Under the pieces are notes generated by a model. It searched no databases, had not been told where the DNA came from, and saw only the letters and a list, made by a program, of their open reading frames with translations. A stretch of 64,000 nt of DNA from CALINF01 sp039990395 (GTDB taxonomy: Bacteria; Pseudomonadota; Gammaproteobacteria; Pseudomonadales; Halieaceae). A program made the position numbers and the translations under genes. The stretch covers positions 868,001 through 932,000 of the forward strand of contig JBDXFZ010000146.1 in the NCBI GenBank assembly GCA_039990395.1. Direction: 5' to 3'. Below, in pieces: positions 17,632-26,600 of the stretch; the first letter of the stretch is position 1; every line of letters starts with the position of its first letter.

Positions 17632-18933
17632 CTACATAGACGACGCACTGCCGTAGTCTTCAAACGCACCAATGATGTTTTCGGAGTGGGACAGCTTTTT
17701 TAGCGCCGAGCGCTCTAGCTGACGTACCCATTCCCGACTAACAGCCAACTTGTCGGCGATTTCTGCTCGGCTTAGTGGTGGACCCTGGTGAAGTCCCCAC
17801 CGAGCAATCACGACTTCTTTCTCTGCAGGTTCCAGAACCTTCATTTCACGCAGTAGGCAACGCTGCAAAGAGTCGTTATCTGCTTCGGAAGAGGTCGCTT
17901 CAAAAGGACCGCCAGCGGTGCTATCTAGTAGCGTGTCGCCTTCATCATCATACTGGGGTGAGTCGAGTGAGGCACCGATGCTGCGCAGCTGCAGCAGGTT
18001 GCGGGTCTTGGCTAGACTGATACCAGTGGCTTTAGCCAGCTTGCTGTCAGAGGGTTCTGCGCCATTCTGTGCGATTCCCTGCAATCGCTCTCGGTAGAGT
18101 TTGCCGACTTGCTCTTGCACGTGGGTTGGATAACGGATCATGCCGCCGGTATCGCCAAGGTAGCGCCTTACCGACTGAGTAATCCAGTTGTAACAATAGG
18201 TGCTAAAGCGAAAACCCTTCTTGTACTCATACTTTTCAGCTGCGCGGATTAGTCCCAGCGTGCCTTCTTGAATTAGGTCCAAATAAGCAACCCCCTTGCC
18301 CTTGTGTTTCCCAGCAATCGAGAACACCAGCCGTAAATTGTGCATGGTCAGTACGTCGCGTGCGTGAGAATACTGGGCGAGTAGTTTGGAGATTTCGTTC
18401 AACCGGGACTGTGGAAGCCCTTCGCCATGTTGTTGGTCTGAGGTGGGCCATTGAAGTTCCCACTCCTGCAACGCGTCTGCGACGCTGCAGGCGATAGACC
18501 TACCGTTCTTGCGCATGATGACGCCGGCTAAGCCGACAACCAGGCTGGAGGGCAGTGAAAGAGCTTGCAGGTGGGGCGCGATCACTTTACTGGTTCGCTG
18601 TGAGCCACTGTTTTTTATAAACGGCTCCAAGCCGCTTACCTGAGCACCGCCGGAGAGGTAGCCGGTAAGTTCTCGACGCAAAATAAAGTGCAAATCGCGA
18701 TTTTCGAACTGGGCTATTTCCGGTGGAGAGACTGTACATTGTCGTGCCCAGGCATTGAGGAAGCTACGCGAACGCTTGTCGGTAACGAGTGCCTGCGTCA
18801 GCTTTTCGACGGCCTCCCATTTCTGCCCATCAGTTTCACGTTCCTGCGCAGCGCTAAGCAGTGGGTGTTTTCTCGACTCGCTAAACAGAAGCTCCAGTTC
18901 CTGCTCATCACTAGAGGTTGATCGCATATCCAT
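17632..18933 (-). CDS. RpoD/RpoS-like alternative sigma-70 factor
   Basis: The 433-residue protein has a complete sigma core: a region-1.2-like stretch (about 20-45, HPLLSAAQERE), region 2 at about 192-262 (NLRLVFSIAGKHKGKG, DLIQEGTLGLIRAAEKYEY, FSTYCYNWITQSVRRYL), region 3 at 263-330 and region 4 at 358-418 (ILREMKVLEP-like, then a helix-turn-helix SRAEIADKLAVSREWVRQLE). Residues about 50-185 form a divergent insert with little similarity I can name. It is neither the housekeeping factor (region 1.1 and usual length are missing) nor an ECF factor. AGGAG precedes the ATG. It is divergent from the MerR gene across 179 bases carrying repeated TTGTCGCG boxes. It probably transcribes a stress or light regulon that includes phrB. 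Confidence 0.88.
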   Translation of the reverse strand: MDMRSTSSDEQELELLFSESRKHPLLSAAQERETDGQKWEAVEKLTQALVTDKRSRSFLNAWARQCTVSPPEIAQFENRDLHFILRRELTGYLSGGAQVSGLEPFIKNSGSQRTSKVIAPHLQALSLPSSLVVGLAGVIMRKNGRSIACSVADALQEWELQWPTSDQQHGEGLPQSRLNEISKLLAQYSHARDVLTMHNLRLVFSIAGKHKGKGVAYLDLIQEGTLGLIRAAEKYEYKKGFRFSTYCYNWITQSVRRYLGDTGGMIRYPTHVQEQVGKLYRERLQGIAQNGAEPSDSKLAKATGISLAKTRNLLQLRSIGASLDSPQYDDEGDTLLDSTAGGPFEATSSEADNDSLQRCLLREMKVLEPAEKEVVIARWGLHQGPPLSRAEIADKLAVSREWVRQLERSALKKLSHSENIIGAFEDYGSASSM

Positions 18934-19007
18934 GGTGTAGCTCCTGCCGAATTGGTTACATGGACATATACGGCGGGAATGGGTCTGTAGAACAGGAAAA
19001 CTGGCGT

Positions 19008-19079
19008 TTGTCGTGATTAAAGCGCGACAAGATCAGGTCAGAAGAGGCGCGCGTGCAATCCGGTCCTGAATTTGTCGCG
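19008..19079. promoter_or_regulatory. Three TTGTCGCG boxes between the sigma and MerR genes
   Basis: TTGTCGTG at 19008-19015 faces CGCGACAA at 19023-19030, an inverted pair with a 7-base gap and one mismatch. A third box, TTGTCGCG, lies at 19072-19079, 33 bases before the MerR start. Repeated sites in a divergent promoter region suggest an operator for the MerR protein, or -35-like elements read by the sigma factor. Confidence 0.45.
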
Positions 19080-19112
19080 TATTCTGTCTAACTATCTACC
19101 GAGGCAAGCGCT

Positions 19113-20135
19113 ATGCAGCACGTTTCTCTGGAACCCCGACCACTTTACGGTATAGGTACTGTAGCAAGACTAACGGGCCTGAAACCCGACACGTTGCGTG
19201 TGTGGGAGCGACGGTACGGTCTGGGTGCAAGCCACAAGTCAGACACTGGGCGCAGGCAGTACACCCAGGCTGATCTTGAGCACCTGCAATTGGTTTCCAC
19301 TCTAGTAGGTAGCGGAGCCCGCATCGGCGAAATTGCCAAATCCGAACGTAAGACGCTTGAAATGTTGTTGCGCAACCAGGGTAGTCGGGGCGTCCAAGCA
19401 CTGCCGGCAACCAAACCGACAGTTGTATTTCTAGGTGAGCAACTTTGCGATTGGCTAGAGGATCATCAGGGCTGTATTGCGAATGTGGATGCTCAGTTAG
19501 CGCGTGTGTCTTTGACGCACGCAGATAGCTCCAGCTTCGGCGAACTGAAGGAAGTGGACACGCTGGTGGTCGAGTGTCCCAACTTGTCATCGACTGCACT
19601 TCAAAACTTGAGCTCATTGGCCCAGTCCCTGAGCGCCAGTCGGGTATTGGTGAGTTACCAGTTCGGTAATGACCGTTGGTTGTCGGAGCTAAAGGAAAAA
19701 GGAATGATAGCCACCTCTTTCCCGCCTGATCCAGCGTATCTGGCGTTTGAGATCAGTCGCAGTATTGCAGAGAAGTCCACAGCCCTTGGCGAAACCAATA
19801 TGGGTGAACTGGTCGCCACCAGACCGCGCCAGTTTACCGAAGATGAATTGTCAGCAGCGCGGCTGCTCAAAAATAGCCTGGATTGTGAGTGCCCAAGACA
19901 TATCGCGGATCTAATCAGAGCGTTAGCAAACTTTGAAGAATACTCCTCTTCGTGTTCCGTCGAAAACTGGCATGACGCTGCGGTGCACTCCTGTATCTAT
20001 GCTTATACAGGCCAGGCGCGATGGCTGATGGAGCGAGCATTGTCGGCGGTACTCGAAGAGCGTGGTGGTGAGTTTCAGGAACAGTTGATAGTGCAGCGAG
20101 AACGTAGCAAGGAGGTGCTCGGTGACGCAGCCTGA
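19113..20135 (+). CDS. MerR family regulator with cysteine-bearing C-terminal domain
   Basis: The 340-residue protein begins with a MerR helix-turn-helix (YGIGTVARLTGLKPDTLRVW, then ERRYG and TGRRQY). Residues about 100-225 look like the alpha/beta fold of cobalamin-binding light regulators (LitR/CarH), but I see no DxHxxG or upstream ExxxH motif, so B12 binding is doubtful. The last 90 residues carry Cys258, Cys260 (CEC), Cys281 and Cys294 in a helical setting and may bind a metal or act as a redox switch. It is divergent from the sigma gene, and GGAGG near its 3' end serves the next small gene. Light, redox or UV sensing is inferred from the neighbours. Confidence 0.85.
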   Translation: MQHVSLEPRPLYGIGTVARLTGLKPDTLRVWERRYGLGASHKSDTGRRQYTQADLEHLQLVSTLVGSGARIGEIAKSERKTLEMLLRNQGSRGVQALPATKPTVVFLGEQLCDWLEDHQGCIANVDAQLARVSLTHADSSSFGELKEVDTLVVECPNLSSTALQNLSSLAQSLSASRVLVSYQFGNDRWLSELKEKGMIATSFPPDPAYLAFEISRSIAEKSTALGETNMGELVATRPRQFTEDELSAARLLKNSLDCECPRHIADLIRALANFEEYSSSCSVENWHDAAVHSCIYAYTGQARWLMERALSAVLEERGGEFQEQLIVQRERSKEVLGDAA

Positions 20136-20277
20136 GTCGCTATCGCCTACCCACCAAACCAATCGTCTCGAGAAGGGCGGGTCTGCTGAGCCCGTCATAG
20201 TGCCTTGTCGTGGCTGTCTGCCTGATTGCCCCAATCGCTTACATTGTCAGGGTAAACCCTGGCGAATGGAGAGCTAA
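20122..20277 (+). CDS. 51-residue cysteine-rich small protein
   Basis: A GTG start at 20122 follows a strong GGAGG (20111-20115) with a 6-base gap and overlaps the MerR 3' end by 14 bases, implying coupled translation. The product has a polar first half and then Cys29, Cys32, Cys36 and Cys42 in the pattern C-x2-C-x3-C-x5-C, ending KPWRMES. The spacing suggests a small metal or iron-sulfur site. I do not recognise the family; it is not the DUF2256 pattern seen near some photolyases. Operon position suggests it works with the MerR regulator. Confidence 0.65.
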   Translation: MTQPESLSPTHQTNRLEKGGSAEPVIVPCRGCLPDCPNRLHCQGKPWRMES

Positions 20278-20289
20278 CTGAGGGGCGGC

Positions 20290-20928
20290 TTAGTCTGTGT
20301 TAGCCGGTGGAGGCGTATCATCCGCCTCACCGTCATTATTTGCTGCTCCCAATAAAATATTGAGGAGCGGGGTGGCTTTGGCGGTGTAGGCCCAAAGCAG
20401 AAGCGGAGCAACAGTAGGGACAATCAACACACTGAATTGATAAGTGAGTGCAATGGCAGCTGGTGCAGGAAGTAACGCCCCTCTTGAGAACATGACATCG
20501 CCAAAGGTGAGCATCATGTCTTTCAAAACCAGGGCTATCAATCCCACAATCATCAGCAGCCACAGAACTATAAGAGCGCGCGTAAAACGCTCGATCGAAT
20601 TTTCCATGGGAGTGGCAAAGTGCAGCGCAGCATAAAAGGGTACGGAGTAGGAGAGTAGGCGCGTCTCATTGCTCAGCTGTAGCTGATTCCCTGCCGCAAC
20701 GGCGCTCATCATCTGCCCATCCACTTCGCCAATGGAAGTGATGACCAGAAAATTTGTGCCCTCCAAATACGCCTGTTCAACCAAACCGGGGAGCCACCAT
20801 TGCAGCACAGCCGCGGTGGCCAGTGCCACTGGGGCTGCCAAAACGGACGCTGTAACGTGCCAAAGGGCAAACGTTACTGCCAACAGGGCAAACAGTTTGG
20901 CCACAAATCGCGTGAGAGCAGTGTTCAT
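20290..20928 (-). CDS. Exosortase H-associated membrane protein
   Basis: The 212-residue protein has a hydrophobic N-terminus (signal or first helix), a second helix near 117-137 (IVLWLLMIVGLIALVLKDMML) and another near 155-178, with a polar acidic tail. Position and hydropathy match the conserved partner encoded directly after exosortase H in XrtH systems. Its ATG overlaps the xrtH stop (ATGA), so the two are translationally coupled. The partner's biochemical role is not established. It converges on the small cysteine protein gene with 12 bases between the stops and no evident terminator. Confidence 0.8.
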   Translation of the reverse strand: MNTALTRFVAKLFALLAVTFALWHVTASVLAAPVALATAAVLQWWLPGLVEQAYLEGTNFLVITSIGEVDGQMMSAVAAGNQLQLSNETRLLSYSVPFYAALHFATPMENSIERFTRALIVLWLLMIVGLIALVLKDMMLTFGDVMFSRGALLPAPAAIALTYQFSVLIVPTVAPLLLWAYTAKATPLLNILLGAANNDGEADDTPPPANTD

Positions 20929-21437
20929 GCTGCTGCCGCATCGATCGCTGTATCGCTATCGACCCCATTGAGATACCGCAGGTAGAGAATAAAAACTATC
21001 AGCACGTCCAGCATGATAAGTACCGGCCAGAGATACAGGTGCGTCCACGTGAAGATATCCAGGTTCCATTGCCCCAGATAAAACAGACTGATAATACGCA
21101 GCAGATTCATTACCTGAATAGCCAAAAACCCTACGACGATCGCGCCGCACTTCTGCCATAGAGTAGCTGGAAATGCTGCAACGGCGGCAATCAGCACAAT
21201 GGCTGCCTCTACACCATTGCAGCCCGCTTCAATAGACACCGCAAACTGATTGGTAGTGTGTTCTATGACACGCCCAGAAGCGACTACTGCGTCATCAAAC
21301 GGTATGATCATACTCGCACTCAGAGTGGCCAGTAATCCAGTAAAAGGCTGTATTACAGCCTGCTGAACACTATCGAGCATCTCTAGGGTAAACAAAGCTA
21401 GCAGTGTGATAGCAAATACAGTAACAAAGCGTGACAT
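20925..21437 (-). CDS. xrtH: Exosortase H
   Basis: The 170-residue inner-membrane protein has the exosortase/archaeosortase catalytic residues in order: Cys73 in EAGCNGVEA, Arg114 in NLLRIISLF and His133 in THLYLWP, with several membrane helices around them. XrtH is the short exosortase that processes proteins ending in an IPTLxxWG-CTERM signal. The adjoining partner gene supports the H subtype. No protein with that C-terminal signal is encoded in this window, so its substrates lie elsewhere. No polysaccharide cluster surrounds it, unlike the EpsH-type exosortases. Confidence 0.9.
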   Translation of the reverse strand: MSRFVTVFAITLLALFTLEMLDSVQQAVIQPFTGLLATLSASMIIPFDDAVVASGRVIEHTTNQFAVSIEAGCNGVEAAIVLIAAVAAFPATLWQKCGAIVVGFLAIQVMNLLRIISLFYLGQWNLDIFTWTHLYLWPVLIMLDVLIVFILYLRYLNGVDSDTAIDAAAA

Positions 21438-21560
21438 CAGTCAGTTCCAAGCGGTTTGCATTCAGTTTAGCAAATTGATGTAGCGTATACAGTCATACTG
21501 TGGATGGCTCTCGTCGACTTTCGCGGTACACTCGCTGCATTGATTGAAGGGTCTTCAGGT

Positions 21561-21725
21561 ATGTCGTTAACGGGAAAATGGATTGGACTGAGTTTGACTG
21601 CGCTGATGTTCGCCTTCAGCACCTGGGTGTACCTAAAGTCTGGCGATTGGGTTGCCGCGGTCTTTGCCGTGGCCAGCGCGGCCTACGCCATATTTTTTCT
21701 TACCCGAGACGTGAGCGGAGAATAG
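21561..21725 (+). CDS. Small two-helix membrane protein
   Basis: A 54-residue product begins MSLTGKWIGL and has two hydrophobic helices (about 5-24 and 29-46), ending TRDVSGE. The ATG at 21561 has GAAGG upstream; an earlier in-frame start at 21504 would add 19 residues. It precedes the lipoprotein gene by one base, suggesting co-transcription. The family is not recognised. Confidence 0.55.
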   Translation: MSLTGKWIGLSLTALMFAFSTWVYLKSGDWVAAVFAVASAAYAIFFLTRDVSGE

Positions 21726-21726
21726 A

Positions 21727-22203
21727 GTGAAGATGATTAATTTGGTCCGATTGCCGATCTGTAAGCTGTTTGCACTCCTATGGCTCGTTACTTTGGCCGG
21801 CTGCGCCAGTCTGGTCCCGCCCATGGATCCTCCAAAGGTCACCGTTGAAAATATTCGTAGCCTGCCCGTTGAGGGCTCAGGCCCCAGGTTTTTGATTACG
21901 GTGCGCGTTGTCAATCCGAACGAGCAGGCGCTGGATATTGCCGGCATCAGCTATGAGATTGAACTTATGGATCGGGAGTTAGTTACCGGCGTGGCAAACG
22001 ATATTCCGTTGATCGAAGGCTATAGCGAGCAATCAATCGACCTGGAGGCCGGCGTCAATCTATTTGAATTTCTGCGGCTACTGGCAAGTCTTGGGCGCTC
22101 ACCGACCGACGTTATCAGCTACAAGGTAACGGCCAAGGTAGATTTTAGGGGACTGGTGCCGACCCAGCGAGTTGAGAAGACCGGCGAGATTGGCGTGCCC
22201 TAA
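21727..22203 (+). CDS. LEA type 2 (LEA14-like) lipoprotein
   Basis: The 158-residue protein has a lipoprotein signal with lipobox LAGC (Cys26), followed by one LEA14/WHy-type beta-sandwich domain: VTVENIRSLP, FLITVRVVNPNEQALDIAGISYEI and YKVTAKVDF. Such bacterial LEA14-like lipoproteins are membrane-attached and linked to desiccation or envelope stress, though their role is poorly defined. After the lipobox cysteine comes Ala-Ser, which does not signal inner-membrane retention. The start is GTG. Confidence 0.85.
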   Translation: MKMINLVRLPICKLFALLWLVTLAGCASLVPPMDPPKVTVENIRSLPVEGSGPRFLITVRVVNPNEQALDIAGISYEIELMDRELVTGVANDIPLIEGYSEQSIDLEAGVNLFEFLRLLASLGRSPTDVISYKVTAKVDFRGLVPTQRVEKTGEIGVP

Positions 22204-22239
22204 GTCTGCTCGCGCTTGCGCTACAGGGTGAGCCTGATA

Positions 22240-23592
22240 TCAGCCAAACAGTGATTGCGCGAAAATGCCCAGGATGATGACAGGGCATACGATGCGAACG
22301 TACCACGGCCAGATTTTCCAGAAAAAGCTGTATTCAACGTCTGCGTTACCCTTTTGCAATTCTTGCAAGAGAGTATCCCTGTGCCAGACCCAGCCTGCGT
22401 AAATGCAAAACATGAAGCCGAGCAATGGTTGGCTATAACGCGTCGTAACAGTGACCACCAGTCCGAACAGCGTTTCGAACTCCAGGAGCACTATTGTGCT
22501 TACCGCCGCTATGCAGGCACCGATGATAATCACAGCTTTCTTACGACCAATACCGTGTTCTTCAATGGTATAGGCTACGGGTACCTCCAGCATTGAAATG
22601 GAAGAGGTAAGCGCCGCAATACTCATTAGGAAAAAGAAAAGGAACGCTATCAGGGTGCCGGCTATACCCATGCTGAGAAAAAGTTGTGGTAGTACGGTAA
22701 AAATGAGCGTGTCTTCAGAAATTAAAGCACCCGTAGCTGTGAATATCTCCACGCCATTGTGAAGCGCCACGTACATTGCCGGAAGAACAAGAAACCCTGC
22801 TAGAACTGCGATCGAGATGTCTACGACCGTTACCATGCCACCCAGTAATGGTAGGTTTTCCGAATCGTTAATGTAGGAGCCATAAATCAGCATCGTACCA
22901 ACGCCTAACGAAAGCGAGAAAAAGGCCGATCCAAGTGCACTGATGATCAAATTGGGGGAGAGCGCGCGTTCAAAGTCCGGTAAAAGATAAACTTTCAGGC
23001 CTTCAGTTGCGCCATCCAGGGTCAGTACGTAACCAACGAGCAGTACCAGGGTGATTAACAGTATCGGCATCAAACGGCTCGACCAGCGTTCAATCCCCTG
23101 GTGCACGCCCTCAGAAATGATCCCTATCGTCAGCCCTATGAATAGCAGCATGAAGCTCAAGTTGCGTGCCAGACTGAATTCGGTGAGCCATTTACTGAGC
23201 CCTACCAAACCCAATAAATCGGTTACCGCGGCGAGGCAGTGCGAAATCATCCAGCCCGCAACGATGGCGTAGAAGCTGAGTATGAGGCTCGCGACAATCA
23301 ACCCGGCAATACCTGTGCCTGCACCGATCCGCCGGGTCAGCGTATTCGGAGAAATCAACTTTAGTGCATTTACCGCGTTTGAATGAGCATGACGACCAAT
23401 AATCAGTTCGGCCATCAACGCGGGGTAGGCCAAAGTGAACGCGAGTATGAGATAGACCAGAAGAAAGGCTGCGCCACCGTTACTGGCCGCCTGTGTAGGA
23501 AAGCCCCATATGTTTCCAAGACCAACCGCGCTGCCTGCAGCGGCCATAATAAAACCGAATCGCGAGCTAAACTCACCTCGTGCACTAGCCAT
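22240..23592 (-). CDS. Sodium-dependent transporter, SNF (NSS) family
   Basis: The 450-residue protein has about 11-12 helices and begins with the family's first-helix motif GFIMAAAGSAVGLGNIWGFP, where sodium and substrate bind. These symporters move amino acids or related amines into the cell using the sodium gradient, common in marine bacteria. Only 11 helices are expected for many bacterial members and the length fits. The substrate cannot be told from the sequence. It is read convergent to the lipoprotein gene and lies downstream of the AsmA gene on the same strand with an 82-base gap. Confidence 0.93.
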   Translation of the reverse strand: MASARGEFSSRFGFIMAAAGSAVGLGNIWGFPTQAASNGGAAFLLVYLILAFTLAYPALMAELIIGRHAHSNAVNALKLISPNTLTRRIGAGTGIAGLIVASLILSFYAIVAGWMISHCLAAVTDLLGLVGLSKWLTEFSLARNLSFMLLFIGLTIGIISEGVHQGIERWSSRLMPILLITLVLLVGYVLTLDGATEGLKVYLLPDFERALSPNLIISALGSAFFSLSLGVGTMLIYGSYINDSENLPLLGGMVTVVDISIAVLAGFLVLPAMYVALHNGVEIFTATGALISEDTLIFTVLPQLFLSMGIAGTLIAFLFFFLMSIAALTSSISMLEVPVAYTIEEHGIGRKKAVIIIGACIAAVSTIVLLEFETLFGLVVTVTTRYSQPLLGFMFCIYAGWVWHRDTLLQELQKGNADVEYSFFWKIWPWYVRIVCPVIILGIFAQSLFG

Positions 23593-23674
23593 GTAATGTC
23601 CTTAGGTACTGACGATCGGATGCTTATTGAATCGGTATAATACTATCATGAGCGTTGTGCAAAAAGGCCTGCTT

Positions 23675-26600
23675 CTACGCTTTTGGCAGACAAGGGTCAG
23701 TGCGCTTGCGTGCGCCTTTTTTAACGCCAAACATCTTCAGGACAAGATTCGGTACCAACATAATCGCCTCGGTAGAAGCGTTGGCCGTGGCGGCTACCGG
23801 TGAAAGTATGGTTTTTGGTTTGCTCATCTCACCCCGTATCCTAACAGAGGATGGGATATTGAAGGCTCGGGACTTGGATCGTGGCGTTATGCTGATATCT
23901 ATGTGGCGCTTCACAAAGTCCAGGTCGCCATCGCCTTTGGCGATCATGTGTTTTGTCTCGAGGAACAAATCATTGGTGCTTGCCACACCGTCGACAATAG
24001 AGAAAGAAGCCATGGTACAGTCGATCTCAGTTGAGTCTTTCAGAGCTGCGCCGCTGTAGATCCACTCGAGAGTGTTTGTTGCAAGAAGGTCATACGCAGC
24101 GCCCTGCAGCACGGCATCTTCCAACGCCAGTGCCAGGCTTCCATTCATGGATTGAACTAACTCTTCTTGCCGGTTACCGCGAGCAGTGATGCCACCGCGA
24201 AAGGTAAGGTCGCCAAGTACGCTAGTCTCAATTGCAAGGTCACGTCTTAGTTTATCCATCGGCACCGTAAAACCAAGTCCCGCAAGGCTCACGGCAATAG
24301 GATCTGGGTTCAGATCAATAATACCGCGTACCTCCATGTGGCCGGTTTCGTAGATCACATCAAATTTTCGTAATGTATAGCTTTTGTCTTTGCCGACAAC
24401 GTGAAGGTCCAGCTCTTTGATCCTCGTGAATTCACCGCTTAGACCGCCGATTTCGATGGCGATATCGGTGTCAATACGGGGGGCTTTGGTTAGTAACGAT
24501 TCTAGATTGCGGTCTTTAGTGATCGGGTCTAATTTTTCACCAGGGCGATAATCTCCACCTTTGCCAACATCAGTCTGTAGACCAAAATCAGTCAATGATA
24601 AGTGGGGAATAGTGATATCTAAACCGAGAGATTTGAGCTTCTTCTCTGCATAGGCTAGTGAGACACTACCTTTGATTGTCGACGATCCAACGACCCCATC
24701 TACATCGACAAGCGCCTTGCCGGGTGAAGTTTTTACCGTGATCGTCGCGCTGGTATCGGCAAGCTTCAGACCCGTAATTTCCGAAATGACGCTTGCGTCT
24801 TTGGTGCGGATGTCTGCTTGAAGATCGCCTCTCGGTAAACCCTCTGCGTTATTGAGACTGCCGCGAATATTCAATATTAGGCTCTCATTTCCCTTGTTGG
24901 CGACGCTCAGGTTCGATACTTGCCACTCATCAGCTTGCCACTGCAGTCTCATGGATCCTTCGAGCTTACCCAGGTCTCGAGAGTAGCTATAGTTGGAAAT
25001 CTGGGAGGAGACAAAGTCGCTGGTTTTGAGGCCTGCAAAGCGCAGATTAAAGTCTGCTCCGCTAACAGAGTTGAGGTTTTCAATATGGCCGTCCAAAGAG
25101 ATTTGGTAGTCCTCATCTTCTACGTTTACTTTTACCGAGTTCAGCTCAAAACCAGTATCTGTTTGTTTTAGCTCTCCCGTACCTTGGACTTTACCAAGAG
25201 AGTTAAACGCGCCCTCGGCATATTGTGACAAGGCGCTAGTATCACTTAGCGTGACATTCAATAGCCCTTGAGCATTGCGTAGTGCTACGGATTCTTCACT
25301 GGTGATCAGCGCTGAGATATCGCTCACTTTGCCGTCCAAATCCGAGGATGATACTGACAGTGTGCCGTTACTCACCAGCAGCTGATCGCCGCTCCCAGAG
25401 ATATCTGCTTCGCCGTAAACGAGGTGACTATTGGGTACAGGAAGATCAAGCCAAGTGCCCACAATGGCGGAATCCTTTGTATCCAGACTTAGTTTTGCCG
25501 CGATATTCTGTATTTTTTTCAGCGAGAACGGGGGGGCCAGATCTACGCGCTCAATACTGCCCCTAGCCCGAACATGCATCGTTCTGGAGTCGCCAATTTC
25601 CAGAATGATCGAGTCAACACGCACTGCATCGCGACTACCCTGAAGCAGCGCAGAAGCTTGCCAGTGTCCTAGCTCAACCGGCTGCGGCCCCAGCCACTTA
25701 TCCAGGACTGATAAGGAAGGCGCGCTGATATCTGCCCTAATTTTACTGTTTGGCGATAAGACACCATCGAGCACTTCTTTGGTTCCCAGTTGACCGGAAA
25801 GGTTAATGGCCAAACCGTCATTATTTTTACTTCTCAACACGAAGTTATCGACAACGGGTACCTGCAGGGTGCCGCTGAGTGTGATGCTGGCCTGTGTCTT
25901 GCCCAGCGCAGATAAGTCTAAGTCAGTAAAGAAAATCGCTTGCTGAGCTGACTCAAATTCTCCGGATGCGACTAGTTTGATGGCCGTTTCCTCAGTACCA
26001 AACTGATGGCTCAATTTACCGCCTGCTTCAAGGCCATACGCGGGCATGTTGTCTAGAACGATCTGCTTAGCTGTAAGTTCAAAGCCCGAAAGATTGCCCG
26101 TTAGCTTTCCTTCGATTGTGAGTGCGCCGTCCAATATTTGTGTGACACCACTGAACCCGCTAAGAAAATCTTCAACCTTTTTATAGTCTGCCGATATGTC
26201 GTAATCGTACTGGAAGTCCTTGTCATCGCCTTTAACTTCACCACCTATGGAGACGGTGCTTTTTGATCGCGCAGCATCAAATTTTGCACTCATTTTCAGA
26301 CTATCAGACGACGCCCCATCTTGAGGTCTCTGGATGTTGAGGCTGATGTTTAATGGTTCGCCATCGTAATCAGCTTGTGCTGAAGCGTTAAACAGCTGCT
26401 CGCTGGTATGTACACCCGTCAGGTCCTTTACTGGAAAGATCCAGACATTCTCATCCTGAGAAATCAAATGCAAAGTACCGATGGTGAGTGAGGCTGGAAG
26501 CAATTTCGTGTACCCAAGCCAGGTGGCGGGTTGGGGATCTGCGGTATCATCCGACTTGGAAATGTAGACGATTACGCTGGCTGCAGTAAGGGTTGTTTCG

